A DNA stretch of 42,080 nucleotides. Origin: an uncultured Elusimicrobiales bacterium (lineage in GTDB: Bacteria > Elusimicrobiota > Elusimicrobia > Elusimicrobiales > Elusimicrobiaceae). This document shows positions 5,758 to 14,396 of the stretch, in pieces. The translations under genes were made by a program, and so were the position numbers. The DNA is taken from contig CAJOLM010000004.1 in NCBI GenBank assembly GCA_905235355.1, positions 1 to 42,080 on the forward strand, written 5' to 3'. A model generated the notes under the pieces. That model was given only the letters and a program-made list of their open reading frames with translations. It made no database searches and was not told the DNA's origin. Numbering within the stretch: position 1 is the first letter of the stretch; every line of letters starts with the position of its first letter.

Positions 5758-6810
5758 TTAATTAGCTTCTGATACACTTCCCTGCGCATACACAAATTTA
5801 AAAGAATTATATTGCGTTCCAGTGGCATTATATGCAACAGAAAGCACATCCCCTTTCTTAACTGGTACGGTAAAACCAAGAGCCTCACTATTTCTGCTTG
5901 ATGTGGAAATTACATATGTTAGAAAATTATTTCTGCTTGCATTTATATAGGCCCCACTAATACCAGATGTTTTTATAAGCACAAAATAACCATCCGCTGG
6001 CGCCGTATAAGAAGCATTGGTGGCACCTAATGTTAGTTCAATATACCTATCAGACGGCATAGCCAAGCTTGCACCTACTATTTTTCCAGTGTCGGTCAGA
6101 TTGGATAAAGACGTATCAGATTTGGCGTTTAACGCATTTTGTAAATCCGTCTGCTGCGCCAGCGTGCCGCTGATATTTCCCCAAGAGGGTGCTGCTGAAA
6201 TGACATTATTGTTCAGCGTGATATCCGTCCCGGCGGTCAGTGCGTCTTGTTTCGCGGCTAAAGCGGCATCTATATTATCCAAAACACTTTGCACACCGTC
6301 GGCAGCGGCCTGCGCGCTTTGTTGCGCTTGAGCCGCCGCAGTAGCGGCATTTTCCGCCAGCAGCACATCTTCTTCTAACTCCCGGAAATATTCATCAGCT
6401 GTTTTGTCCGCGGAAGTTTCCGTCGGCGATATTTTCAAAGTGCGGCCCAGTTGTTCCGCAAACTCTTGCGCGATAAGCATGGCTTTATCATAGCCTTTTT
6501 CCAATACATCCGGGTCCAAGGCATCCTGTGCGTCAAATGCCGTCTCTTGCACCAGCGGTGTATCACGCATAATCAGCAATCTTTGATTACTCGTCAAGGG
6601 CTCCACCCCGTTGGTCTGCAACGGATAGGTAAGCTTGGACAAATGTGTATCTACACTGTAATCTGTGTTCAGCAATAAGGTGCTGCCATCCTCCTCCACC
6701 AGATATACTTTTAAGTCCTCTTTATCCAAAAATGGAAATGGGATATCCCATTGGGTAGTTTCGCCGTTTCCGGTATACAATACTTTGGTTTGTGTAATAG
6801 ACACCGTCAT
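5758..6810 (-). CDS. Tail fibre / receptor-binding protein with T7 gp17-like N-terminus
   Basis: A 350-residue virion protein. Residues 1-110 resemble the particle-attachment domain of T7-type tail fibres: YTGNGETTQWDIPFPFL, an LLLNTDYSV segment, LTYPLQTNG and LLIMRDTPLVQ. Residues 135-200 are an Ala/Gln-rich coiled-coil stalk (AENAATAAAQAQQSAQ). The C-terminal ~140 residues are beta-rich without a family I can name and should contact the host surface. Its ATG overlaps the previous stop (ATGA). It should trimerise and bind the tail hub. It is shorter than T7 gp17 (~550), as is common in podovirus relatives. Confidence 0.75.
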   Translation of the reverse strand: MTVSITQTKVLYTGNGETTQWDIPFPFLDKEDLKVYLVEEDGSTLLLNTDYSVDTHLSKLTYPLQTNGVEPLTSNQRLLIMRDTPLVQETAFDAQDALDPDVLEKGYDKAMLIAQEFAEQLGRTLKISPTETSADKTADEYFRELEEDVLLAENAATAAAQAQQSAQAAADGVQSVLDNIDAALAAKQDALTAGTDITLNNNVISAAPSWGNISGTLAQQTDLQNALNAKSDTSLSNLTDTGKIVGASLAMPSDRYIELTLGATNASYTAPADGYFVLIKTSGISGAYINASRNNFLTYVISTSSRNSEALGFTVPVKKGDVLSVAYNATGTQYNSFKFVYAQGSVSEAN

Positions 6811-8306
6811 TTTTTATTCTCCTGTAAAGTAAGCAGGCGTTTGAGCTCCTGCGCTGCGTGCAGGCGCGTTTGCATATCCGCCCCCGCAGAAAAAATAAAA
6901 TACTTCGCTTGTTGCATTTCCGCATCAGACAAGTTGTAACTGCGGCATAATTTATCTACGGAGATATCCAGTAAATTATCCCGCAAGTCCCACTGCCCGG
7001 CTTGCCGCAAACAGTATTGCTGCTGCAAATGCAAGTAGTCCCGAGCGGAAATTTTATGCTGCTCCTGCGCCGCGTCAAGTTCCGCACGCGCCAGCCGGCC
7101 TGTTTCTAATTTTTGATACAGCTCATTAAAGGCAGCCGCCGTGTCAGCAGGTTGGGGCGCGGCTTGCATTTCTTGCCATACTTTCTGAGTGTGGGCAAAT
7201 TCTTTTTCAGACGTAAAATTTTGTCTGATAAGCACTTGCGCGCCTGAAAAATCATCCGCTGCTTTGTCTTGCAAAAGCTGTCCAAACATATCCGCCTGCT
7301 GTTTCAAATCCGCCCGGCGCTGCGCCGCCACTTGCATTTGCAAGGCCGCATATAAAGGCTGGCTGTCTGCTTGGTGTGTTTGGGCGGCTTCTTGTGCAAA
7401 CTGCTGCAAGGCAGTGGGATTGATTTCTCCTTTTTCATCCCGGCACTTTTCATAAGCAGACGCGCTTAATTGCCGGGCCAAATGGTCCGCCGTACAAGCC
7501 GTAATTTTCCCTTGCAACAAGCTCTTTTCTTCTTCAGAAAATTGCGCTTGGAAATGATTTAACACCGCCTGTGCCTGAGCCGGCTCCCCGTTCGTTAGCG
7601 AGGTTTCCATATTATGCTGCAAAGCTTGTTTCTGCAGTAATTGTTTTTGCTGCTGCCATTGGATAGCGGTCAAGCCATTGGCTTGTGCCTCGGTTTGCGC
7701 CGCTGCTAAATTGGCCTGCATATATTGTTCCAACACGGACGGAGAGGAAATTAAAGCAGCGGTTTGCACAAAACTGCCCGCTCCCTGATTAAACTGCTCT
7801 TGCCGTGCCGCCTGCTGCTGGCGCGCTTGCACGTCCGCTACTTCCCGACGGATTGCCGCATAATCTTGCGCCAGCAGAGACTGATCTGCCTGCTCCGGAT
7901 GAAGTGCAAGCTGCCTGGCTTGCTGACCAAAAAAATCATCTAATTTCCCCACCGCATCTGACGGAACATCCGGCGCAGCCGGGTTTGTCTCAAATGCTTG
8001 GTCGCGGCTAAAAGCTAGCAACTGCTGACGCGCCGGAGAAGAAAAATTTTCCGACAAAAACACCGCTTCGTCCGTCTGTGCAGCTTTGCTTTGCATGGGC
8101 ACGCTCTCTTTTCCGGACGCTTTGCCGGCAAATTGTTCTTCTATGGCATTTTTTACGTCAACGGCTCCTTGCAATACCTGACCTGCCGTCTCTAAATCAG
8201 TCAAGCGTTTGCTGCGCGAAGATTCCAGCGTAGGCACCGCCAGCTGCACCGTCCGCGCAGTAGGGGCTTGATAAGATACTTGCTGTTGATATGTCGGCAC
8301 TCTCAT
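6807..8306 (-). CDS. Internal virion / ejection protein (gp15-like)
   Basis: A 499-residue soluble protein, extremely rich in Gln and Ala and almost wholly helical, starting MRVPTYQQQVSYQAP. No membrane segment or enzyme motif is visible. Its position between a gp14-like protein and the fibre gene is that of DNA-ejection (core) proteins in BPP-1- and T7-type phages, which form the channel across the envelope. ATGA overlaps join it to both neighbours. T7 gp15 is longer (~750). Assignment rests on position and composition, so the role is probable and the family name tentative. Confidence 0.6.
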   Translation of the reverse strand: MRVPTYQQQVSYQAPTARTVQLAVPTLESSRSKRLTDLETAGQVLQGAVDVKNAIEEQFAGKASGKESVPMQSKAAQTDEAVFLSENFSSPARQQLLAFSRDQAFETNPAAPDVPSDAVGKLDDFFGQQARQLALHPEQADQSLLAQDYAAIRREVADVQARQQQAARQEQFNQGAGSFVQTAALISSPSVLEQYMQANLAAAQTEAQANGLTAIQWQQQKQLLQKQALQHNMETSLTNGEPAQAQAVLNHFQAQFSEEEKSLLQGKITACTADHLARQLSASAYEKCRDEKGEINPTALQQFAQEAAQTHQADSQPLYAALQMQVAAQRRADLKQQADMFGQLLQDKAADDFSGAQVLIRQNFTSEKEFAHTQKVWQEMQAAPQPADTAAAFNELYQKLETGRLARAELDAAQEQHKISARDYLHLQQQYCLRQAGQWDLRDNLLDISVDKLCRSYNLSDAEMQQAKYFIFSAGADMQTRLHAAQELKRLLTLQENKK

Positions 8307-8833
8307 TTATTCCCCCCGAAGACGCTTCCTAATCCCCCCACAAAACCACTGAGCATGGACCCCGCTTGGGCCCATAAGGAACCGCGGGTGCGGCTTGCTT
8401 TTTTATATTGCTTGGCCTGCTGGCGATACTGCGCTGCCTGCGCATTACCCTGCGTACTGATTTCATAAATAGACCGCTGCAAATTACTGGCCAGCATTTC
8501 CTGGTCCAATTGCGCATTCAGACGGCTATTTTTCAAAATTAACTGCGCCGTGGCCGAATTATGCCCCACACCGTTTGAAGCCAACCTGGTTTTTTGTTGG
8601 CCCAAAAGTTGCGAAGCATCTTGCGCCAGCTGGCGGCTTTGGTATGCCGCATCTTGGGCCGTATATTCTATGTTACGGGCCGTAGTTTCTTCCACCTGTT
8701 TGGCTTGTGCTTCCGCCGTGGCCGCCATAGAACGGTAATAATCTCGTTCCGCCCGGTCTGCCCCTAAAGCAGAGGCAGCTGATGAAATAACCGCTCCGCC
8801 TAAGGATATTAATCCTCCTGCTACTCCTCCCAT
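8303..8833 (-). CDS. Internal virion protein (gp14-like)
   Basis: A 176-residue protein with glycine/alanine-rich hydrophobic ends (GGVAGGLISLGGAVISSAAS at the N-terminus; GSMLSGFVGGLGSVFGG at the C-terminus) and a long helical middle with RLASNGVGHNSATAQLIL, a pattern typical of podovirus gp14-like ejection proteins (Q...AasGv..dSgsa). The hydrophobic ends suit insertion into the host envelope during DNA delivery. AAGGAG precedes the ATG and the stop overlaps the next start. Confidence 0.7.
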   Translation of the reverse strand: MGGVAGGLISLGGAVISSAASALGADRAERDYYRSMAATAEAQAKQVEETTARNIEYTAQDAAYQSRQLAQDASQLLGQQKTRLASNGVGHNSATAQLILKNSRLNAQLDQEMLASNLQRSIYEISTQGNAQAAQYRQQAKQYKKASRTRGSLWAQAGSMLSGFVGGLGSVFGGNK

Positions 8834-8853
8834 GCTATTCTCCTTTTCAATTC

Positions 8854-9375
8854 TTAAAATATGTACAACTTAAATCGGGTTTCTTTGCCCGCCAAATAAA
8901 ACGGCTCTGCGTGGCATTGGGCCCCTAAATGCCGCAAATAACGTTGCGCGGCTATATACCGTTCATCACATACCGCATACAGTTTGGGATATAAGGTTTT
9001 AAAATATGCCAGCACTTGATGAGAAATCTGATAAAAAACGCGTGGATATTGCGCTACTGCGTTCCCTGTCCATAGCCATACACACGCTTGTTCTCCTAAT
9101 AAACTATCCGGTGCAACCCCCGCAACCGCACACAATTTTCCCTCAATAGATAGCGCAAAAGCTACGCTGCTGCGTTGCAGACATTTGTCTAAACCTTCCG
9201 TGGCAGATAACCGGTAAAATGCCCATAACTCCTGCCCATCTTCTTTCCGCAAATGCGGCACCAGTGCAGATAGATGTTCTTTACAAAGCGGCTCCAAACT
9301 AATATCATAAGAGGTAGAAGCTCTCTTTACGGAGGTATTTATGTTAATGTTTATTTTGCTGTGTCTATTAGTCAT
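8854..9375 (-). CDS. gp13-like phage protein (acetyltransferase-fold, DUF2833-type)
   Basis: A protein of up to 173 residues. From about residue 25 it matches the gp13-like family of podoviruses: EPLCKEHLSALVPHLRKED, VAFALSIEGKLCAVAGVAP, a CVWLWTGNAV strand, then YLRHLGAQ and a short C-terminal beta part. These proteins have a GNAT-like outline and lie next to the internal virion genes. The first ~25 residues (Asn/Ile/Thr-rich) are antisense to the start of the plus-strand gene at 9341. No good ribosome site precedes 9375, so the true start is uncertain and the 5' end may have been altered when the plus-strand gene arrived. Confidence 0.65.
   Translation of the reverse strand: MTNRHSKINININTSVKRASTSYDISLEPLCKEHLSALVPHLRKEDGQELWAFYRLSATEGLDKCLQRSSVAFALSIEGKLCAVAGVAPDSLLGEQACVWLWTGNAVAQYPRVFYQISHQVLAYFKTLYPKLYAVCDERYIAAQRYLRHLGAQCHAEPFYLAGKETRFKLYIF
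9280..9308 (+). promoter_or_regulatory. Promoter of the plus-strand cargo gene
   Basis: TTTACA (9280-9285), 17 bases, TATCAT (9303-9308). It lies inside the 5' part of the minus-strand gp13-like gene, about 30 bases before a strong GGAGG ribosome site. It fits an independently expressed moron gene. Confidence 0.5.
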
Positions 9376-10090
9376 TGCAGTACTCTATGGAGTATTTTTT
9401 CTGTTATTTAAATTGTTGTTTTTATTGTGTAAGAGTAAACGCAATTTCTGGCCGCTTATTTTGTCGGGTATTTGCACGTTATTACTACTGCTCTTGATGG
9501 CAATCGCCGCTTACCAAACGTATCAGCATTTTGCTAAACCCATTATGCCCATTGTGCAAGCCGCCACCGAACGGACGGAACCCATCTATGGAGAAACACT
9601 TTACACGGATCCTCTTTATGGTTTTACCATGACCTTACATGATGGCATGACGGTAGGTGATTGGATCACATTACCTACATCCTCTGTATTGATTGGAATC
9701 GACGTTAACATATTCCTATTGCAAGATAAAACACAACAGGATCAACTACCTGTGTCCGGATTTGCCTTGGTACGTATACCACAAACGACCCCCATGACCG
9801 CGCGCCAGGCAGCAGATGCCTTATTACAACGCTTGCAGCAAATTCCTGCCGAACAGGGACAATTTATCTTAACGCAGGATCCGAAGCCGATTAACGTAGG
9901 TTATCAAGCCGATGGACTACTCGTAACAGGAACGCTGAAAACTGCTACCAGCGACCAAGATTGGCCTGTCACGCTAATTATAGCGACCCACGATCAAGCC
10001 ATGTATGCTTTGGTTGGTCTGAGCAAAAGTGCAGAACAGGCTCTATCAGACACATTATTAAGTTTCCGTTTCGTACAACCCAAGCACTAA
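9341..10090 (+). CDS. Two-TM membrane-anchored protein, phage moron (unknown function)
   Basis: A 249-residue protein with two membrane helices (about 2-26 and 38-62), a short basic loop KSKRN between them, and a ~185-residue extracytoplasmic or cytoplasmic domain with DPLYGFTMTLHDGMTVGDW, a GFALVRIPQ strand and a C-terminal LLSFRFVQ. That pattern is reminiscent of small lipoprotein-like beta domains, but I recognise no family. It runs against the phage operon, has its own promoter, a GGAGG site five bases before ATG, and a strong terminator. This is the structure of a moron: a gene expressed from a resident prophage for the benefit of the lysogen, for example superinfection exclusion. That role is inference. 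Confidence 0.75.
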   Translation: MLMFILLCLLVIAVLYGVFFLLFKLLFLLCKSKRNFWPLILSGICTLLLLLLMAIAAYQTYQHFAKPIMPIVQAATERTEPIYGETLYTDPLYGFTMTLHDGMTVGDWITLPTSSVLIGIDVNIFLLQDKTQQDQLPVSGFALVRIPQTTPMTARQAADALLQRLQQIPAEQGQFILTQDPKPINVGYQADGLLVTGTLKTATSDQDWPVTLIIATHDQAMYALVGLSKSAEQALSDTLLSFRFVQPKH

Positions 10091-10110
10091 ACAGAAGGTT
10101 GCTTTTCTTC

Positions 10111-10140
10111 GCCCGCGCCCAGAAATGGCGCGGGCTTTTT
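10111..10140 (+). terminator. Intrinsic terminator of the moron gene
   Basis: GCCCGCGCC (10111-10119) and GGCGCGGGC (10127-10135) form a nine-base-pair stem with a seven-base loop, followed by TTTTT. On the minus strand no T-tract follows, so phage operon transcription should pass. Confidence 0.9.
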
Positions 10141-10149
10141 ATAGGCTCA

Positions 10150-12753
10150 TTAATCCAACTGCGTCAGAATAGCCAGCACCGTTACAGGCAAGGGTTCTTG
10201 CTGTTTAAACGTCACCGATGGAAAGGTGGAATGAGCAGAAGATACGACCTTGCGCACATCCCGCGTTTGCAAGCTGGCCGCCGTGCCATAGATGCTGATT
10301 GGGGCATAGATTAATTCGTCTAATTTTCCATCTTCTGCACCCACTAAACCGCCGCGGCTGTCTAACATTTTAAGCGTGACTTCTACCAAACGTCGCTTGC
10401 GCCCTTGGCTGCTGCCGTCGTTTAAATCATATTCCACCGGCAGCGTCTGCAAGGTAGACGTATAAGGTAACCCTACATGCGCAGTATAAACCGCACGCGG
10501 TAACGTCACCGAGCCATTGTTTACCGTAAGTCCGTGCACGGGTGTACCGTCCGCAAGAGCGACTACTTCTTGTCCTTCCAAATATTCCAATCCCTCCACT
10601 TGTGTAAAAGGTTCCGTTCTTTTTTTAGATATACTGGCATCTAAAAATACCTGGTCCTCAGGTAATTTGCTGATCAAGCGCGGTAATAATCGTTCAATGT
10701 AACGCGCCCCATTTCGCTCTATTAAGAACCAAGTTTCATCATAGCCGCGCGCCGGGATACTGCATACACTTAAGAAAGTGCCTTGCGTTTCATGACGCGT
10801 CCAGGCGCAAATATCTTCTTGCACCATATAAGTCAAAGACAGCAAACTTCCGTCGTCTAATACACACCAGACTAAATTATCCGGCTCTTGTTGATAACAG
10901 ATGTCACAAATTTCCCGGTTAAAAAATAGGTGCTTGGCACGCAGGGTTAAATCACGCCCGGTATATGATGCGCTGTTATATTCATAATAAAAATCCCGCA
11001 GTACGCCGCCACGCGCTTGGACATATAAAGTGCGGTTGCCGACCACTAGCGGCGGCAACTGGTTGGCTCCGCGTTCCCCTTCTTGCGCCACTTGTACATT
11101 AAACGGAGTGATCGCGCCGGACGCCCCCACACTCCACTCACTTCCCGCCGTAAATACCAGTAATTTTGACCCGACCGCCACGGAATTAATCGCATTTAAT
11201 TTTTTGCTGGACAGCGTCACGCTAATAGCGTCTGAATCTTCCAACGTGCGGTTATAACCGAAGTCTTCATATTCGCCTGTTTTAGAAAACCATAAGGATT
11301 GGGCTTCCCGCCGCGTTCCGGCAAAACCCAGACGGTCTTGATAGAAGAACACGCAACCGGGATATCCGGCATCCGCACTAAAAGAACCTTCTGCCCAATC
11401 TGTCGTCCACGTTTCTTCTGTTCCCAGTTCACGTTCCAGGGTAACTTGCATTTTTCGCGCATTGACATAATGGTCCAATTTCACAATCCCTTCTTGGCTA
11501 AAGGAGTCGGCCTGTAAAATGTATCCCATTTCGCCCGAAATTCCCAAGCAGCGCACACGCAAATAACGCATTTTAGCCGACGGTGCTAAATTGCCCAAAG
11601 TGTTTAAATTATCCTCACTTTGCGCCTTGGTAAAATGTTTTACTTTTTCCCACGTGCTATTATCTTCGGACACTTCCAGTGCAATTTGTCCATACCAAGT
11701 GCCCGTCGTACGCAGACGCCAATCGCCACCCGTTTGAATGACCTTAGAAATCCCTTCATATCCCAAGGTGCCACTTTCATAAGGGCTTTCTATTCGGTGA
11801 TTTAAGGACCACAACGCGCCCACATGACCGGGACGGAACACATCAAAATCGGCTTCCAAGTAAATTTTTTCCGTACCTGGGCTGATGATTTCTCCGGCAT
11901 TTTGTCCGCCACTCATGGTTTGCGTCACAACTAATTTTGGTCCAGACGTTAAACTGGAATAGTAATTAATAACCAGCTGCGCTCCATTGTAGTCGCCCCC
12001 GGTCGCTTGTGGGGATTCAATACGCAGCACACCGCCCTGATTATACGCCACACAGCCCGTAGAACTATACCGCGCATTAAAATACTGCACCACTTCGCTG
12101 ACGTTAAAGCCATATCCGCTGGGATCGTAAAAGCGTTCGCCCCGCCAATATGCCTGAATAAAATAATTGGAATAACTAATCGGCAAGAAAGAAATAGATG
12201 CTTTTACTCCTTCCGATACAACGGTCTCACTGCTGCGCACCACACGCATCTTTTTAGTTTCGTCGGTATTAGCGGGCATAAATGGGCCGTCTTTAATGGT
12301 AGCTGTCTGCAAGGTAAAATATCCGTCGCTGCCGCGCGTTAAAGTACGCGGGGCATAACCGCTATGCACCAAGTACAAGGTCTGCTCATACTGGACATAA
12401 TTGAGCACAGCCAAATCACTTTCATCATAGGGAGACTCAATTTCATAAATATCGCCATTCTGCAACAAAGTCCCCGCGGGGGCATGCACCCGGATATATT
12501 GATGGCCCACTTCTAGGACATAGGCCTCAGACTCACTAATAATAAACGGAATCAGACGGCACTTTTTATCCGCATATTTAGCTGTATTTACATAAGCTGT
12601 ACCCGGACGATTAGAAGCCCCACCTTGTGCATGTATCCAGAAATTGCAGGCAGTTTTAAGCCAACTGCCGTAGCCCTGTACGTCCATGCGGGCATATAAA
12701 TGCGGGCTGACTTCCCCGCCCGAAAAAGTAGGTTGCGTGGTATGTATAGGCAT
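10150..12753 (-). CDS. Tail tubular protein B-like / tail hub protein
   Basis: An 867-residue structural protein. The N-terminus (QPTFSGGEVSPHLYARMD, then CNFWIHAQGGASNRPGT, RLIPFIISESEAYVLEVG) is the recognisable beginning of the podovirus tail hub family related to T7 gp12. Further along are LYLVHSGYAPRTLTR and FFYQDRLGFAGT, also typical, and the rest is beta-rich. Length agrees with T7 gp12 (~794). Its ATG overlaps the tubular A stop by one base. It should form the tail tube below the connector and carry the fibres. Confidence 0.8.
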   Translation of the reverse strand: MPIHTTQPTFSGGEVSPHLYARMDVQGYGSWLKTACNFWIHAQGGASNRPGTAYVNTAKYADKKCRLIPFIISESEAYVLEVGHQYIRVHAPAGTLLQNGDIYEIESPYDESDLAVLNYVQYEQTLYLVHSGYAPRTLTRGSDGYFTLQTATIKDGPFMPANTDETKKMRVVRSSETVVSEGVKASISFLPISYSNYFIQAYWRGERFYDPSGYGFNVSEVVQYFNARYSSTGCVAYNQGGVLRIESPQATGGDYNGAQLVINYYSSLTSGPKLVVTQTMSGGQNAGEIISPGTEKIYLEADFDVFRPGHVGALWSLNHRIESPYESGTLGYEGISKVIQTGGDWRLRTTGTWYGQIALEVSEDNSTWEKVKHFTKAQSEDNLNTLGNLAPSAKMRYLRVRCLGISGEMGYILQADSFSQEGIVKLDHYVNARKMQVTLERELGTEETWTTDWAEGSFSADAGYPGCVFFYQDRLGFAGTRREAQSLWFSKTGEYEDFGYNRTLEDSDAISVTLSSKKLNAINSVAVGSKLLVFTAGSEWSVGASGAITPFNVQVAQEGERGANQLPPLVVGNRTLYVQARGGVLRDFYYEYNSASYTGRDLTLRAKHLFFNREICDICYQQEPDNLVWCVLDDGSLLSLTYMVQEDICAWTRHETQGTFLSVCSIPARGYDETWFLIERNGARYIERLLPRLISKLPEDQVFLDASISKKRTEPFTQVEGLEYLEGQEVVALADGTPVHGLTVNNGSVTLPRAVYTAHVGLPYTSTLQTLPVEYDLNDGSSQGRKRRLVEVTLKMLDSRGGLVGAEDGKLDELIYAPISIYGTAASLQTRDVRKVVSSAHSTFPSVTFKQQEPLPVTVLAILTQLD

Positions 12754-13340
12754 TAGCGGCTCTCCACAAAAGCACTTTCCCCTTGGTGCAGTGCAAATTC
12801 TTCTGACATATTACTGCGGCGTGCTTCATCCAAGGCCAGCGTATATTTTTGCAAGATCCGCTGGGCAAGTGCGGTATCTGCCGTAAGCGTTTGGGCTAAA
12901 TCGGTGGCCAGAGCCAGCGAAAAGGCTTTGACAAAAGCCGGGTCAAAGAGCGACTCGTCCCGTACGTCCCGCGTATATTCTATTTGGGCCTGCGGCACGG
13001 CACACTGAATAGTACGCGCTTGCAAATCCTGGCGATACACCTCTTTAAAAGGCACCGGGCGTTGTCCGCGGCCCTTTTCGTACACCTTGCGCACAAACAA
13101 GCAATCTTGCGGATAGGCATACTGATATGGCTCCGCTGTCTGCTCCGGATCTACCAAAACTGCCAGCGCAGCTTGCCCGCAAGCAAAGGCCCAATAGTGA
13201 GTGCGCAACACTTCCTGCCGAACCGAATCATAGAACAAATGACAACGGCGCGCCGCTTCATTATCTTGTTCTAAAGAGGCTATAGGCTCTTGTCCAATCT
13301 GCGCTAAAGCCATATTGCAAATGTCTATCTTTGATATCAT
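12753..13340 (-). CDS. Tail tubular protein A-like (head-tail connector)
   Basis: A 195-residue protein that begins SKIDICNMALAQIGQEPIAS and continues AARRCHLFYDSVRQEVLRTHYWAFA, the hallmark of T7 gp11-type tail tubular A proteins, which ring the portal base. Size agrees with T7 gp11 (196). A GGAGAT ribosome site precedes ATG. It is the first gene after the 660-base non-coding gap in the phage operon, so it may be expressed separately from the capsid genes. Confidence 0.8.
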   Translation of the reverse strand: MISKIDICNMALAQIGQEPIASLEQDNEAARRCHLFYDSVRQEVLRTHYWAFACGQAALAVLVDPEQTAEPYQYAYPQDCLFVRKVYEKGRGQRPVPFKEVYRQDLQARTIQCAVPQAQIEYTRDVRDESLFDPAFVKAFSLALATDLAQTLTADTALAQRILQKYTLALDEARRSNMSEEFALHQGESAFVESR

Positions 13341-13720
13341 TTTTTATCTCCAATTTTAATTTATATTAAAATTTAATAATTTTTTATTTTTAAATTAAAT
13401 TTTATTTTTATATATAATTTTAAAAATATTTATATTTTAATTATTTTTTATTTTAATATTATTTTTTAAAACAACTTATTTCTAATATTTTGACTTAAAT
13501 ATAAAAATCATACTAATTTTAAAAATACTTGTATTTTAAATATTTTTAAAATTACATATTATTTTAATATTTTTAATACAAGTACTTTTCATATCACAAA
13601 AGTTTCCGTATTAAATCTCTTGAGCTATAACAAAACATGAAAGATAAAATAAAAATAAATAATAAATAAAGATTATTTTTTACTATTTTCTAATCTATTT
13701 TTATTTAAAAAAGCGGGGTA
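13341..13720. other. Extremely AT-rich non-coding island
   Basis: About 380 bases with almost no G or C: 13381-13440 has none, and 13351-13500 has about six in 150. It consists of runs of A/T and short ATTTTAAAATAT-like words and has no open frame. GC rises sharply at about 13710. It lies in the middle of the phage structural operon. Options are a promoter or UP-element region for the tail genes, a nucleoid-protein (xenogeneic silencer) site, or a DNA-melting or packaging signal. A single promoter cannot be picked from such sequence. Confidence 0.7.
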
Positions 13721-13854
13721 TTTTGGCATTTTGGGGCCTTATTGCGTTTTTCCCCCCACAAGCCGTGTCTAAATGAGGTGTTTTTGGCCTAAAACAACCC
13801 TATTTTTCCACATCACAGCTATGGGCCAAGGATTGTGGGGGAGCGTGCAAAGCC

Positions 13855-13993
13855 GCGGGAGCGCGGGACACTAGCAAGGATTGGAAACGCAGTGCACTGG
13901 GCAAAGAGCGGGAGCGCGGTGACACTGGCAAGGATGCGCAGTGGCTGGAAACGCGCCTCTAGTAAAGGGTGGGGGCGCGGCAGAGGCGCCCCC
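13855..13993 (-). other. GC-rich direct repeats and competing hairpins (possible structured RNA)
   Basis: A ~27-base unit (GCGGGAGCGCGG then GACACTAGCAAGGAT, 13855-13881) recurs at 13908-13935 with one insertion and one substitution. Next to it, GCGCCTCT (13953-13960) can pair with AGAGGCGC (13982-13989), while GGGGGCGC (13971-13978) can pair with GCGCCCCC (13986-13993). The two stems share bases and exclude each other, as in attenuators. It lies just downstream of the Bbp16-like gene on the transcribed strand. Function unknown. Confidence 0.5.
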
Positions 13994-14001
13994 TGGTGCA
14001 A

Positions 14002-14379
14002 CTACAGATCCACCATTTCGGTGATAAACATAGACAGTTTACCTGCCGTTCCTGTGCCGGTTACGGTGTAATAACCGCGCAGGTAGCGTAACATGCCAGC
14101 AGGCAAAACGGCTTTGACCAAGGTTTTGCCAGCTTTTAAGTCAGCTACTGCAAACGAAGCGGAAAACAATTCCTTTGAGGAAGAGAAATTGCTCGTCTCT
14201 GCTGTTTGCAAGCTTATTTTGACACTAGTGGCTCCGGCAAAGTCCTGGTCTACACGCACCATAAAACCCGCGTGCGTATGGGCATTGCCTTCGGCTTGTT
14301 GATCCACGATATTGGTAGAAGCCGCCGTGGAAGTAACGGTTTGTTCTTCAGACAGCACTAATGTATTATCTAATAACAT
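14002..14379 (-). CDS. Bbp16-like capsid decoration protein
   Basis: A 125-residue protein, MLLDNTLVLSEEQTVTSTA with later KISLQTAETSNFSS, LVKAVLPAGMLRYLRGYYTV and a C-terminal LSMFITEMVDL. This matches the small beta-rich Bbp16 family found directly downstream of the major capsid gene in BPP-1-like phages, where it stabilises the shell. A strong GAGGAGGT site precedes it and the gap to the capsid stop is 17 bases. It is followed by a long non-coding region. Confidence 0.75.
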   Translation of the reverse strand: MLLDNTLVLSEEQTVTSTAASTNIVDQQAEGNAHTHAGFMVRVDQDFAGATSVKISLQTAETSNFSSSKELFSASFAVADLKAGKTLVKAVLPAGMLRYLRGYYTVTGTGTAGKLSMFITEMVDL

Positions 14380-14396
14380 ATTTCTTTTACCTCCTC

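Noticed and set aside
13835..14071. 78-codon plus-strand frame in the GC-rich repeat region
   Set aside because: Arg/Gly/Ser-rich low-complexity translation overlapping the Bbp16-like gene; better explained by the repeats.
5758..14379. Possible diversity-generating retroelement, because the virion genes resemble Bordetella phage BPP-1
   Set aside because: No reverse transcriptase, accessory variability determinant, or template/variable repeat pair was found; the fibre lacks a visible C-type lectin tail.
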